NCBI GenBank assembly: GCA_947247005.1
Contig: OX365944.1
Coordinates: forward strand, 694,501 to 758,500
Direction of reading: 5' to 3'
Length of the DNA: 64,000 bases
DNA from: Spisula solida
Taxonomy: Eukaryota; Mollusca; Bivalvia; Venerida; Mactridae
Part shown: in pieces, positions 10,871 to 25,898 of the stretch
Layout: each line of letters opens with the position of its first letter
Numbering within the stretch: the first letter of the stretch is position 1
Made by a program: the position numbers and the translations under genes
Notes under the pieces: generated by a model
Databases searched by the model: none
What the model was told of the DNA's origin: nothing
What the model saw: the letters and a program-made list of their open reading frames with translations, nothing else

Positions 10871-13800
10871 CTGAAGTTTTCAAAATTATTGGGAGACATT
10901 TTAAGATGTGCTGGAAAAACATTCATATTCATTTGTAGAAAATTTAAGTATATTTAAGCATTGAATAGCATTTTTTATTGCAGTTCATCCGTGTATGAAC
11001 TGTCGAGAAAATCACCCTAATTTGAACAAACGTTTTTCATACACTGCAAACCTTAGAGGGTTTATTAGAAGATCCCCAACATTCAAGAAGGTATTCAAGA
11101 AAGTATAGCAAAGATCTAGAAATACAGATTTAGATCTTTGGCTGCAACCAGTATTCCTGACTATTTGTGATTAATGGTTTGCACATTTAGCAATAGGATC
11201 TTCTGTAATTTTTTTCATATTGTTTTTATCGGGTTTTTTTCGTGTATAAAGGATTTAGCCTCTATTCCTATAAGTTCGTGCATTCCTACAAGTTCGTGCA
11301 TTTTAGTAAATCGTTTATTGCTTAGCTAAAAATCTCATTTCTGTGCCCAAACTCATTTTAAGTTTTTAAGAAGACATTTATCCAGCCGAATAATGCAAAA
11401 AAATCAATAAAAACAGTGTTTGTTACGTTCACGGCGAATTTTGTCAGAGCACCGATTTCACTGTTTACATATTCAGACATTTTATTTCCTCAAAATTTGC
11501 ATAAGATACAATGTTTTTACGAGCGGAAAAAGGTGCTAACTTACTGACAAAATATCAAACTTTATGTTTCAAAACTTTTTATTTGCAAAATCATTCGATC
11601 CCGTGTGCTTCTAATAGTGTTGGAAAATCGGTCTGAAATCATAATCGATAATCGAATTGAATCGAAGAGGTCATTTCGATTTACTATCGGAAAATAATCG
11701 AAAAATCTACCATTTTTCAGAATTCATATTTATGAACAACATAGCACATGTCAGGAAAGTGCTGGTCATCAAATTTAGGGAATATTCTGTTTAAGTACAT
11801 TTTCAGGGGTCAGATAACCACTTAGTAGTTTATTCACTTTCTGTTTATTTCTTACGGTGAGCTTTAATATTGTGAACAATCAGCTTTTTTATCACAGCTT
11901 TACCTTGTTATTGTTATCCATTTTGGATATGTTTATTTTATTACAATTTTCACTATTGTTATATCATCATTTATGATACCAATATGTGAAACTGCTGTCT
12001 GTTTCTAAAAAACTTCTTTAGTTTTGAACACTGCATATAGCAAAATATTATAAGGACCATCAATGAAGATATCAGTGAGTAGTACTGGAAATACTCTTAA
12101 AGAATGGATACTATTAGATGTGATATATTAAAGGATATGTGCTTATAACAAACCACAGACAAGATTTGCATATTCAAAATCTCCAAAAACAAAATTAAAC
12201 ATTTGAAACATAAACTTTTTAACAATACATGTAACTATAAAACTGGTATCGTCAAACATCAGTCACTATTATGCATTTCATTTTTTCCATCTTTAAATTT
12301 AACATAAATTTTTTTAAACAGGATTAAAGACCCAATCATCATTAAGAATTTGAAAAGTTGTCAATTCTCATAGTAAAATTATAGAAAACAGACAGAAAAC
12401 CCTGAAGTTAAGGAAAAATCCATTCAACATTCGCACCTTGCTGAGTAATGCAAGTAATATTCAAGTCAACACGTAACTTTTTAAGTTTGCTGTGTCAAAT
12501 TATCCATTTCAAACACCATACACTGCCATTTATTAAACAGGTTCTTTCATTATTTCTAATATTATTACTAGATCAATTTAATGTGAAGATTTTACAGCCA
12601 GAATGTAGATTTAAGAACTTGGAAAAAAAATTCTTAAACAGGAATGCACATGCATGTAGTTCATAGCCGATTAATCGATTATAAAAACTTATAATCGATG
12701 ATTGAATCGGCGGGCTTCAAATAGCCGATTAATCGATTTTATCGATTAATCGTTACATCACTAGCTTCTAATGACGTCATCAATTTATGTGCACGAACTT
12801 ATAGGTCACGAATGTTTATATCAAGACTGCAGACTGCATGTAACATTGAGGCCGATTTTTCAAGTTTTTGCAGTTTGACATTCAATTTGTGTTTGAATTC
12901 TGTTTATAAACATATAATTGATATTGTTTATCACATGGTTGATGCCAGTATATTTGTTTTTGTGCAGATATGTCCATTTCAAAACTAAGATGCACGAACT
13001 TGTAGGTGTAGAGGCTACCTATCTATAAATTTCTTCTAGTTCAATTGAACTTTGCTGATCATGCAATGGTGTCAATAGAGCCAAATTAAAAACCCTGAAA
13101 AGCATATTTAGCTAACCAATTTTGCTTAACAAGCCGCCTTCCACCTCATCGTTTCCATATCGCGTCCATATATAACTCAATTTTATTAAAGATATTCCTT
13201 CAGAGCAGATTTAATTGACCATAACTTGGATCATTTCTCAATAAAATTATATTTTCATCAAATAACTTTCCTTTTATTAGGAAGTGTAGCACTTTAATAC
13301 ATAAGATGGGATTTCTGTATAAATCAGTGATATTGACAACCTACTGATGCAGCTTTGTGTGGTACAGTAGGACTACTGGAGGATGCCAGCTTCGTAGATC
13401 TGTCATTGATAGGACTCAAAGCATATTGATGATTCCAATATATCGGAAGACAAGCATCGACGATACATCGGTTTACACATACAGTGTATAGACAAACAAG
13501 AAACACGCCCTTCAGTTATGATTCACTTTTTAGTTATTCTAACACTGTATATGTTGGGTACAGGTTCAGCTTTTGAAAGTAGCACCTTTGGTTGAGTTTA
13601 GACTTGACCAATTATTACAATTTGTGAAATTCCATTTTAACAAAGAAACTGCTTTGTGCTGGAAAAGGAGGATTTTTGGTGATTCAATTCATTTACCAAT
13701 GTATCGATATTTCAAAATGTGAATCCTTATACTCCGACACGCCCACTGATTCCATTCAAAAAGTGTACATTATTTTCGTAAGCGGACACTTTTGTGAGCT

Positions 13801-16800
13801 ATAAGAAAACTGTTTCATTTCACTCAACATAAAATAATTGCCATTAATGGTCAATTAGACGAAAACTGACAAATCTGTAACAGTTAAATAAACGACATAG
13901 TAACTGATTGCCTAAAGCATAAAACTTGGAGCTAGGAAATTGTATAAACACACAGCATGGATTAATATGCTGCATTACTGTAAAAAACATCAAGTTTGTG
14001 GTGTTAAATTATATTAAATGTCTTGGTTGAACTATATCATAAAATTCAATCCTCACAATTTATCTACACCCAAACAACTATACAACAATGGCTTATTTTT
14101 TATAATCCCCAGAGTAAAACTTCTCTAAATTGAATGATTTTACAGTATTATTATCGGTAGCAATTGAAATAGAACTACAAACCATTTGTAAGCTTGAAAC
14201 ATGTATTGTGCAAATTGACAATCAATTGCACGAAACCGGAATTATATACTAGTACATCAACCATTTTTTTCATGAGAATTGGTGATGCCATTAAGTATCA
14301 CTTCAATACAACACTATATCAATAAATAAATCCATGTGAAAAATGTATGTTTAAACTAGAAAATATATCATTATGTTAAGGATCATATCATAATACAACC
14401 AGTTTTTTCAAGTATAAATCAATTACATTGTCTTAACATTCACAAAACAGTTAACAATCTATTAGAAGCTTTTTATATGAACCTGTTTGAAAATATTTTC
14501 ATGGATTGTCTATTTTTAAATACAAAATAAAAGACAAATAATATGCACAGATATGTACCTTTGTGCATCAAGCCTGTATCATCAGTCACTAATGTGGAAA
14601 CCTATAGACGTGTATTCTTTTATATGGTGGGTGTAATAACATATGGGCACACTTAATGTTTACTCAGTAAATTTTCACATGCTGATAAATGCTCAGCACT
14701 GTATGAATGGACAGTTAGATAATCCCTAAGGATCATTAGGCCAAGCTTATTTTGAACATTAGAATTATATTTTCTAAAATGCAAAACATCTTCTGTTCTT
14801 GAATTGTGCCAGAATAGATTTTGATAATCATTGTCACTCTGGTGATCGTTTTGTTTTTGTCGGAGTATAAGTCAGATATAGTACTAGTTATTCGTCAAAA
14901 GTGTCTTCTTACAAGGGTTATTGTACAGTTTTGTGAGGACAAACAACAAATTATCCTCGGCTTCGCCTCGGACAATTATGTTCTATGTCCTCACAAAACT
15001 GTACAATAACCCCTGTAAGAAGACACTTTTGACGAATAACTAGTACTGTATCTATTACATAATCGATCGGCTAAAACACATCGTCGTCATACATAGATAT
15101 CGCTTCCATCAATGACAGCACTCCTCGAGGATACCAGGAATAAAATCTGCGTTTCATCATACATGAAAATATCAATACAAGCAGTGACAGTTGGATGTCA
15201 GAAGAAACCTTGTAAGGTATTAGACAATATTAGCAAATATTACATCCTCTCTGATAACCTTATAATCACCTTTTGACCTTTGATCTCAACATATGACAAT
15301 GTATATATCAAAATGTCCAAACAGTCAAACATTAGCACCGAATTTTAAATAGTCCCTCTAGGAGTAATTCACCAACCATACTGCCTATAAGATAAAGTGC
15401 TTACTTTATTGTAGATTCACTGTTACTGAATGGGTTTTTTCCTGGTCACAGTACCATTCCTATTAATTCAAAGCCAGGCACCAGGCAGACAAGCATTCAG
15501 TTATCATTATTTAAGTACATGTTTCCTTAGGTAGCCCAATGAACAGGAGAAGATAAATGCCAAAGGGTGGCTGAACGGCTGAATTGCTGAAAGTGGCTCT
15601 CGAAAACTGGTTACTTAACTTTTAACTTAATATAACACAAGGAAAGTCAAACACTGGAGCAAAGTTGTATGAAAATGCATAGAGGGGATGAGTAAAAGAT
15701 TATCCATGATTTTGTGAACAACCAGCTAACAGCAAGACAAAACCTGTGCCATTCCTTATCTTAAGAGTAATTTAATGAAACCTTTAACAGAATATGTCTG
15801 CAAACCATTTTGTCTTCATCATTTAAAGAGAAAGCAGGCATGCAGGTATCATTCATTCTCATTGGTTGATTTAACAAACGTACAAACATTACATGCTATA
15901 ACAACTGGAATTAATGTTTGATCCACAAACAGACAAGCTAGATACGGACATAATAAATCATTTAATGTTTTAGATCTGTTTTAGAATGTTTAGTCAACAA
16001 ACGTGAGAAATTAATTTTGTGTGAAATAAAATGTGTTTAAATTATACAGTGCCCACCAAAAATAAGTATACAGTAAATAATTGTTTCAAAATTAAACTTT
16101 GATAAATTATTCAATATCTGATTATCAGACGGTCATAATAATACTAGTTTCTGAAACTACAGTTACTAAATGAGTCAAAATAGAGATAAATTTTTTTTGA
16201 AGATGTTTGGAACTAAATTAACAATGTGATAAAAAAGGCTGAATTTTCCATCTTTTTGTGACAAAGTTACAATTCAAGAGGGACAAAGAAACTTTAGATT
16301 TTGCACCTAGGGTACCAATTAATGTATGGCCTTTCCATTTTATAAACAAAAATATTCAGTTTATTCAAATATATTGTTGCTTTACTGTTCTGCAAATAGT
16401 ATCATTACAGGCAAGTAAGTGGGCAAATAGCATCTGTATACTTATTTTTGGTGGGCAGTGTATATTCAAGCTGTCATTTGGAATTTCAAATGTTTAAGTT
16501 TGTCAGTTTAAACTGAAATCTATCCCATGTTCACTGTAACAGTTGAAGTCTGCTTAAATCCTAGGAGTCTGTATATACACTTTTGCTTATCCAGAATACA
16601 AGACATAAGTCAGTCTCGAGTGCCATTAGCACACATCTATACTACTGTACATGTTATATGGTTGAAATTCTTCTACTAGTATTGAAATTTCAAATACGAT
16701 ACAATCTTCATCTTGAGTCAGATACATGTACAAAAGAAAGAAACATTAGCTATGTATAGCTATTTTCCGACATATGTCTGACATAAATGCCCATAATTTA

Positions 16801-19800
16801 GTCAATACTTTGAATCTTTTCATCAAATAACTTTTATTTTGTGCAGAAAGGTTCAGCCTATTGTAGCAAATTTATCCCAGTATATACCTCGCCAAATTTT
16901 GTTTCAGTTTGTTTGTGACAAGACATGGAATCTAACACAATAATAACATTGTTGAAACTGATGAAATGTTGCGCAAGAATTACCAATCACAGTTTGACAA
17001 AAAGATCAGGTTTTATCAGTGCATAAGAATGAAATAATTCAACGCCCAGGAAACAGCAGCATTTAATTAACTGGATGTTTCCTCACAGCAAGTGTTTTTG
17101 TATTTTCTAATTGCATACACATAACATTTCAAGAATTAAATCTCGAACTTGGTGATTAAATTGTATTACCTTGTTTCAAGAAAGGAGAAAATCAGGTCAA
17201 TGAGATTATACCAGTGAAGGATGTTCATGCCAAACGCTCACTTAATAACCCTTGTTTTCTAGACTCTTTTATGAAATTTTGATGTCGGAAGACAACTTAT
17301 GAAGGATCCCATTCATGTATCTCCCCCCTATGGCTGCTCAGTCAAGCATGGGAGTCCCGCACTTACAGGTACTATTTTAAGTTGTCTGGTATGATGCTGC
17401 ATCAGAGCGAACCCTATATCTCCCACACTTGAAATAGAAAGCACAAACACAGGGCTATCATAGATTCCATCAGGAATGAGACATAAAGCCAAGGGCTCAC
17501 ATATCTGACACTTCCAACATTGTCCAATATTGTCTATACGTAACCGATTCTAGACTCAACCATTTGCTGTTTTGTGCAATTTATCCTTTCCCGTATAGCA
17601 GAAGCAGGTATAAGCCAGTTTCATTGCTGATTGCAGAGTTCATTGGCGAAACCAATCAGCTGGTTGTCAAGTATTGCAGTAGAAACCCAGAATATGTCAC
17701 ACTAGTGAACAAAATCAGGTCTTTATATGACTTCAGACCATGTTGAAAGTCAAGTATATATAAGTCAAAGTGTACACATGACTGCAAAGGGCCTGTAACA
17801 ATGCATTGCGGATCACTGCAGTAAAGAAGGGAGGTAACTATATTTTACTTACAAAAGAAGCTGTGCATGGATTGTTTCCCTTTCTCTGAAGTTTTGGGTT
17901 CTTCTTTCACTGACACACTGCTTTCCTTCTCTGGAAAAACAACAAAATTAGGCACTTATATGAGATATGCATTCAATATACATGTATGATTGTATGAGTG
18001 TATAAACTATTGTACATAAAGAACCATAACATGTGACAAGTCGTTGGTTCCTTGAGGCAGGGTAAGTGGGTACAGGCCTGGAAAACTGGTTAGAAAGATA
18101 AGCCATCAAATATGCACATATCAGGCCTTTGATTGCTCATAGAGCAAAATGGCTTAAATACTCTTTTGATTCAAATATTTTAAGACAAAACAGCTGAAAT
18201 CAGTCTAAAAGAAGAAGAATCACTGAAACAACCATGATGTAACTGAACAATTGTTGAGACACGGTGTTCAATCAGAATATACATCATATATAAAGCATCA
18301 GGTTGGAGAACAAACTTCCATCAATTTATCAGACCCTAAATGCGTTTATAAATATCCTTATGAAGTTAAGATTTACAGAACAACATATACAACCATTACC
18401 TTTCTTAGCAGATTTTGGAGATTCAACTTTACTCTTCTTTTCACTTGGACTGTCAACCTTTTTACTTGACTTTCTTTTACTGCCTTTTGGGGTTGAAGTT
18501 CCCTTTTTACCTCCCTTTGTTTTCTTAACGTGACCTTTTGGTGCTTCGTCACTTTCCTTGTCGGAACTCTCTTCTACTTCCTTGTCTTTGCTTGTTGTTT
18601 CAGTTTTATCAGATTTTACGTCTGAATCATCGGTTTCCATGGTTTTTGTTTGTTCTTCTGCCTCATCATCTTCCGTTTCTGAAGTAATATAAATATTGTA
18701 TCAAGGCCAAACTTAAAATATTCTTGGTTTCCCCTTCCCGACCCTAGCAGATTTAGAATGGGTAGGTAGGTAGGGTAATTGCTATGCCCCCGTATCGATA
18801 GATCGGGAGGCATATAGTGATTCATGCGTCTGTCCGTCCGGTTTACCCAAATTGACCATTTCTTCTAGCATCATTATGGCTTGCTACAAAGCTTTAATAC
18901 TTGCCTGGATGTTGTATATGAACACTGTTCACACGCCTGTATCACCTAACCTCATTTTGACCTTCACATTGACCTAATTTTGGACTTAGACTTATTAAGC
19001 GTCCAATTCTTGTTAACCCAAATTTCGTCTAACATCAGGGCGTGGTCTTCAAACTTGACATACTTGTTTACCATCATAAGCCCCTTATACTGACAAAGCC
19101 ATGTAACCCTATTTAACATTTTAACAGAATTATGGACCCTGATTGACTTTTTTATGGACTAGGCTTCCACGGGGGCATAAGCGTTTATTGAACGCAGTCT
19201 TGTTTTTTTGGCATTGTTTCAGTATGATAGTTATTGGTTAAGACATACAAATAATGAAATTTAGAATTAACTCTAAGGTGAAAATCAACAGTCTTAAATT
19301 TAATGGTAAGAAAGAAGCTAGTAAACAAAAATATAACATTTTCACTTCCAATTTTTAATAAAAAAAAAATATCATTTCAATTTGGGCAATAAAATATTTG
19401 AGTAGGGTCCTTTTTAATCGGGTAGGTACAGATGGGGGAAACAAACAAAATTTTATTTTAGGCCCAAAAAATAGGTGAACAAAGGACACTTAGACAAAAA
19501 ATAACATAGTTTTTTCCCAACCCTGGCCTATTAGGGTTGGGTAGGGAATTTTTTTTTTGAAAAATACATTTTTTTAGTTTTCGTACTCTTGTACCCGACT
19601 TTTTTATAATACTATTTTTTTCAGAGGGCCAAAAAATATTTCAGGTAGGAGACTTTTTGCTCGCATAGGTAGGGGACGGGGAAACAAACAGTATTTTATA
19701 TTTGGCCTTAAAAGTTTGCAAATATTCTGCCTAATCATGAAGAGTGCACGGTATAGTTAAGTGCTCGGGTAACTCTCCTAGAATGAAATCAAAGCACTGG

Positions 19801-22800
19801 GGTAATATCCTATTATATTAACAGGACTTGAGAAATCTGCTACTAAACACCTTGCCACAACCCAGGAATTGATTTACTGGTAGCGTCCTGACAAGTGTTT
19901 GTGACAGTGTGTTCTTGTTATACTAGGTCAAACCATTTGCGAGTTATCATTTTAAAACTTTTTTAACTGAAAATCATTTGACCGAGCTCCGTCAACATCA
20001 TTAGGGGTCATACAATCATCATGTCATTATCAATGCATATATAAACCATCAAATCTACAGAAATGTGGTCTGAAGAACATGTGCGAAGCAATATACAGCT
20101 ACTTCTTCACAACTGAAGAATATATTTACAATAAAATTCATACAAAAGTCTTCACCTTTCTTAGCAGATTTTGGAGATTCAACTTTACTCTTCTTCTCAC
20201 TTGGACTGTCGACCTTTTTACTTGACTTTCTTTTACTTCCTTTTGGAGTTGAAGTTTCCTTTTTACCTCCCTTTGTTTTCTTAACATGACCTTTTGGAGC
20301 GTCTTCACTCTCCTTATCAGAACTCTCCTCTACCTCCTTGTCTTCTGCTGTTTTATCTTTCGTTGTTTCTATGTTTTTTTCAGATGTTTCCACAGTTTCT
20401 TCTTTTTCTTTGGTTTCATCAACTTCCATTTCTGATTCTGCTATTGAAGTTTCTGTCTGCTCCTTTTCTACCTGCAAAGTAACATATAACAAGGTAATCA
20501 TAAACTAGATGGGTTGTTGACACAAAAACATACGTCTCTCACAAAGGGCCATAACTCTGGCAAAAATCATCATGTGAAGTTTCATTGAAATCCCACCAGT
20601 GATTAAGGGAAACTTTGTGACATCTATCCAGACAGACATCCAGCACAAAATCAACTTCCCATATGTATTCAGACTAACACTGTATGAACTGACACAAGTT
20701 GCTATTTAACCTGATTTTCTTACACTAAAATACAAATTCCATGAAAACCATGTTTTCAGACAAGACCTGTAACTCTGGGGAAACTTGGTTTTTAACAAGT
20801 GCACATACATTCCCATAGAACATACCTGTAAACTATCATCAATAAAACAACATTACTTATGTAGATAATAATAAGATAAGTGAGATGAAAAGACTGTTCA
20901 TACTAGTCAAATAAACACACAAATGAACATTTATTTGATGGAACACTTACACCACAGCTGTAGCTGTCGCCCCAGTTACAATGTTGATTGTTCTCCACAT
21001 ATGGATAAGTAAATGGTTTCTTGTGAAAGAGTAAGTAAGTACTTGTTAGGACACAGTTCAGGAAAACTGATTTGGTGAATCTTCCGACATATTTAACTGA
21101 AACATAGTTGAGAAATAAAACTCAAATCAACAAACAAATACCTGAGCTGTTTTAGTTTTCTCCGCACCCTCGACAACCATATCTTCTTCATTTTTCTCTT
21201 TGATAGTACTTGGTATCCTCTTTCTAGCACTACCACCAATACTCTTACGTGCTGCAACAACAAATATACAATATAATGTAAAATCATCATTTTTGGGAGT
21301 TAAAATTTCATTGATTTTGTGTTTGAACTTGACCACAAAATCACCCTTGATCAATCAACCTCAAAAATACGAACAAGAATTTACTCAATACACAAAATTC
21401 CAACTCCACGAAAGCATATTTTACTAAAAATCCTCAAAATTTAATGTCCCTGAAAGTAAGTGATATTTACAGTGTCAGTGTGAATCACTTAGTACAGCTA
21501 TAACAGTTCACCTCTCAGACAGTCTAATACATTGATTACAATTTAATTGGAAAGTGACTCAATTTCATCATTATTTCTGAACTTCATTTGTGTAAGGATA
21601 AATAATCATGACTGTTGTACAAGTCACATCCTCTTGAGAATGCCTAATCAATAGTCGGAACATTGCTTTTAAAGCAATGACCATGCCTATAAAATTGAAG
21701 AATGAGTAAAATAGAACCTGTTTTTCTAGCAGGAAATGGTGATTTCACAGGTGTAAATATTTGAGATCCTTCCTGTGAGCCTACCCCAGAATCTTGGCTG
21801 TTCTTTTCTGACCCCTGAAAAAGAAACAGTGTTCTCATTGGCCAAATAAAAACAAACATACATGATACATGTAACTTTTGTTAAACATCTTGGAAGTAGA
21901 ACTAGTCTTTATACATGTAGCTATGTTCTTCATAGGACTTGAATATTCACAGTTCACAGTCCCCAATGATTGTAATTTATCAGAAGAAATAGTTTCTAGA
22001 GAAATGGCTGGATATCAAATTTTGTAGAGAAATGTATGACTTATTTTAAAAGCCTTTCATTAAAATCGTAAAATGAAGTCAATGCTCATAGATAATGACC
22101 AGTTACAAGTTTTTGTCTGATCAACACAACAAACAGCAAACACAGCAGAGCATCTGAGGGTGAATATTTTCATTACATTATCAACTAGCCAAACAAATAC
22201 ATGAAAAACCAATTTGAAGACGACTTCCACATACACCAATGCATACACATACACTAATAAATCAATGTCAGTAATAAAATGTTCAACAATGAGATGAAAT
22301 TTTTACCGCGGGACTTTTAGTTTGATCGAGAACTTTCTCCAATCTTTGTTCAGTTTGTACGGAAGGCGTGGCGGGAGAGGGCGGGGGAGATGTGGCCGTG
22401 TTCTCCTCCTCTTCATCACTTTCTATCACCCGCGCTCGTTTCCTGGCGGGTGCTTTGATTGGTGAATCATCAAGTTTTGATGGGGATACATTCTTCTGTT
22501 TTAGTGGAGATTTCTCGGCTTTCACAGGTGTTTTCCTGACAATGTACACATTATATCAACACATAAAATAGAGTCGACTTTTATCAACACATAAAATAGA
22601 GTCGACTTTTATCAAACACATGAAATAGAGTCCACTTTTATCAAACACATAAAATAGAGTCGACTTTTATCAAACACATAAAATAGAGTCCACTTTTATC
22701 AAACACATAAAATAGAGTCGACTTTTATCAAACACATAAAATAGAGTCCACTTTTATCAAACACATAAAATAGAGTCCACTTTTATCAAACACATAAAAT

Positions 22801-25800
22801 AGAGTCCACTTTTATCAAACACATAAAATAGAGTCCACTTTTATCAAACACATAAAATAGAGTCCACTTTTATCAAACACATAAAATAGAGTCGACTTTT
22901 ATCAAACACATGAAATAGAGTCCACTTTTATCAAACACATAAAATAGAGTCGACTTTTATCAAACACATAAAATAGAGTCCACTTTTATCAAACACATAA
23001 AATAGAGTCCACTTTTATCAAACACATAAAATAGAGTCCACTTTTATCAAACACATAAAATAGAGTCCACTTTTATCAAACACATAAAATAGAGTCCACT
23101 TTTATCAAACACATAAAATAGAGTCCACTTTTATCAAACACATAAAATAGAGTCCACTTTTATCAAACACATGAAATAGAGTCCACTTTTATCAAACACA
23201 TAAAATAGAGTCCACTTTTATCAAACACATAAAATAGAGTCCACTTTTATCAAACACATAAAATAGAGTCCACTTTTATCAAACACATAAAATAGAGTCC
23301 ACTTTTATCAAACACATAAAATAGTATCCATAGTATACAAATATCCTCTATTTATATGCACTTGAACGTTGAGAATTGTATACTGATTGTGGCATAGAAA
23401 TAGTATCACCACTTCTAATTAATTACAAACTGGCTCCTGTTGACCTATGTACTGGATGTCCTAATGATTATTGTAGTGGGGCACAAAATGAGCCACAACT
23501 CCTTACAAACTCATCAATGAGTTGTCTTGTCTTGTTAACTAAGGATAGTATTAATAAGTTATGATAGTATTAATAAGTAAGTCACCGAGTGGGCCAGGTT
23601 TCATTGCAATAGCCTCGATATTCAAGAATTTGGATTTTATTCAAACTTTATAACAAAACAACGTGAAAAATGAAGGGACAGGGCTCGACACTAACACTGG
23701 TCTGCTGGTCCGAGACCAGTGAAAATCCAGAAGGACCAGTGAAAATTCTTGAGGACCAGTAACTGTCCTATTTACAAATTGGGCGTTTTTGCCCTGTCGG
23801 ACCAGTGGCCAAAATAGTTAGTGTCTAGGCCTGAAGGGATGGTTCAATATTAAGACTGTTAGCTACCCTTCAGTGGCATAAAACAAAGAAAGTTACAACA
23901 AACGACATACTTCAAGTCATCTTTCCCTTTGCTTGAGGAATTTTTCTTGACAGCAGGTGCCGAGAAAAAAGATCTGAAATACAAAGTATGCTTTATCTTA
24001 ATAACTAACAAAATACATATGAAAATAACATGTGCTAACTTTGATGTTATTACTATACATGTTATATGAGACAGTACTGAACTGACACTCATGATTCTTC
24101 ACATGTTTTAGTTACAGTACTAAAAGAATGTTTTGAATATCAGGAATCCTGATATGTTAAAAATTATGCATGCACATTCTCTCCGAAATAAATCAAGTCG
24201 ATATTGGATTCCACAGTATGGCTGATTGAATTTGGAGATTAAATCAAATCTGGTCAAAAGTCATAAATCAGATCACTAAATGTGAGCAGGAGCCTGTAGC
24301 GCTATGCTAGGAAACAGCTTGCTTCAAACAAGAGGACCATGATGGCCCAATATCGCTCACCTGAGAAACTTTGCTATATACCAAATGCAGCAAATGGGCC
24401 AAAACTGTTCCACATCGCTAAATTAAGTTCATCTGATAGATACTAGTAGTACTATTTAAGCGTAAAGTTTAAGCTCACAATCTTTTTCTTACATTTGACA
24501 TAGAGACCTAGTTTTTGACCCCACATGTTCTAGTTTCAAACTTGACCAATATTCTATAGAGACAAACATTCTGAATAAGTTTCATGAAGATTTGGTCATA
24601 ATTGTGTCCTCTAATGTGTTCACACGCTTTTTATAAGATTTGCCATAGTGACCTAGCTTTCGACCCCACTTGACCCAGTTTTAAACTTGACCTAAATTTC
24701 ATAGAGACAAATATTCTGACTAAGTTTCATTAAGGTTGGGCCATAAGTGTGGCCTCTACTGTGTGCACAAGAAATTGTGAATAGATGACGGACGATTAAA
24801 GAGCGATTACAAAAGTGCACCCTATCACTTTGTGACAGGTTAGTTCAAAAGTGCTACGTAGCCGACGAAGTGAAAAATTGCGCTCACGGATAGCAGACGT
24901 TCCAAGCAAAGCACTACTAAACCTGTCTGTTGCACAAAAAAGCGTTTCGTAGAGCTTGCCTTAGCAAACCGCTCCGTAGCACCTTAGGCTTCAGGCTCCA
25001 GAATTTTGATCCAAAAATGACAGTGACTGAGCACTGGAACACATATGGACAATTATGATCGGGCCATGTAAATGAATTTGCGTCTTTGAGTTTATGTTTG
25101 GATCATGTTGGTTTTGTTATAATCGAGTAAATTCCAGGTTTTAGGGCCGAATGATGGGAGTCACCGTCTTTAGACCGTCTGTTTTATCTGGAATGCAAGA
25201 TTATGATGAAACAGCGCGAACGGAAGCGCGATGGCAGACGATTACCGTTGGGTGCATAGATAGACATTCCTACAAGAGTTCCAGGACAAATAAAAGATGC
25301 ATGCATGGCGGGGTGACAGTGGGTTCGTCAAATCTCCGGTTCGTCAAACTTAACTTTCTGTACAAAAGAGGTTGTGGTTTCGTCAAATTGAATTATAGAG
25401 GGATTTGAGTTCATATTTATAGAAGTGCGAACAAACAACTTTTGTTAAAATTTGATAGTAGTTTATGGGATTGACGATTGATTTAATTAAAAATATTTGT
25501 TAATATTTAAGTAATAATTGTGTGATAATCATGCAATCGTTTGTGTGTTTTAATTAAATGACTGTTATTTTGTCAGGTGTAGATGAAGAAAAGTCAGCAT
25601 TAAATACGTCAAATATTTATAATAATTTGACATATACAATTAAATATTTTATAAAACAAAGAATATTTTGTGATTTTTTTATTGTTTATTATAGAATCTA
25701 ATATCCATGCATCTACATGTAGCAATAATATATACCATACAATGAAATTATAATACATAAAATAGTAGCACACACCTTAAAAACAGATACATATAATTAT

Positions 25801-25852
25801 GTTAAAACCTTAATAATCAGTCAGAATGCGAACTATGCATTTTAATGTACAC

Positions 25853-25898
<46 letters not shown>

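Larger units (their letters stand above)
10871..17852 (-). other. LIG1 intron 8 (7 kb), transposon-rich
   Basis: Contains a hAT-like element (11615-12763), a 62-bp-arm palindrome (14880-15047), a SINE tail (15525-15630) and a Tc1-like MITE (16047-16460). Nothing else here looks coding; the minus-strand frame at 13324-13506 has no recognisable homology. Confidence 0.65.
18679..20155 (-). other. LIG1 intron 6, nested transposons
   Basis: Holds an outer inverted-repeat element (18703-19710) with a 'TATGCCCCC' element (18783-19207) inserted in it. The remainder is AT-rich unique sequence. Confidence 0.65.

Noticed and set aside
14821..15009. 62-codon frame over the palindrome
   Set aside because: It is created by the foldback arm; no homology recognised.
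22554..23324. CRISPR-like array of short regular repeats
   Set aside because: Units are contiguous with no unique spacers, and the locus is a eukaryotic intron; it is a minisatellite.
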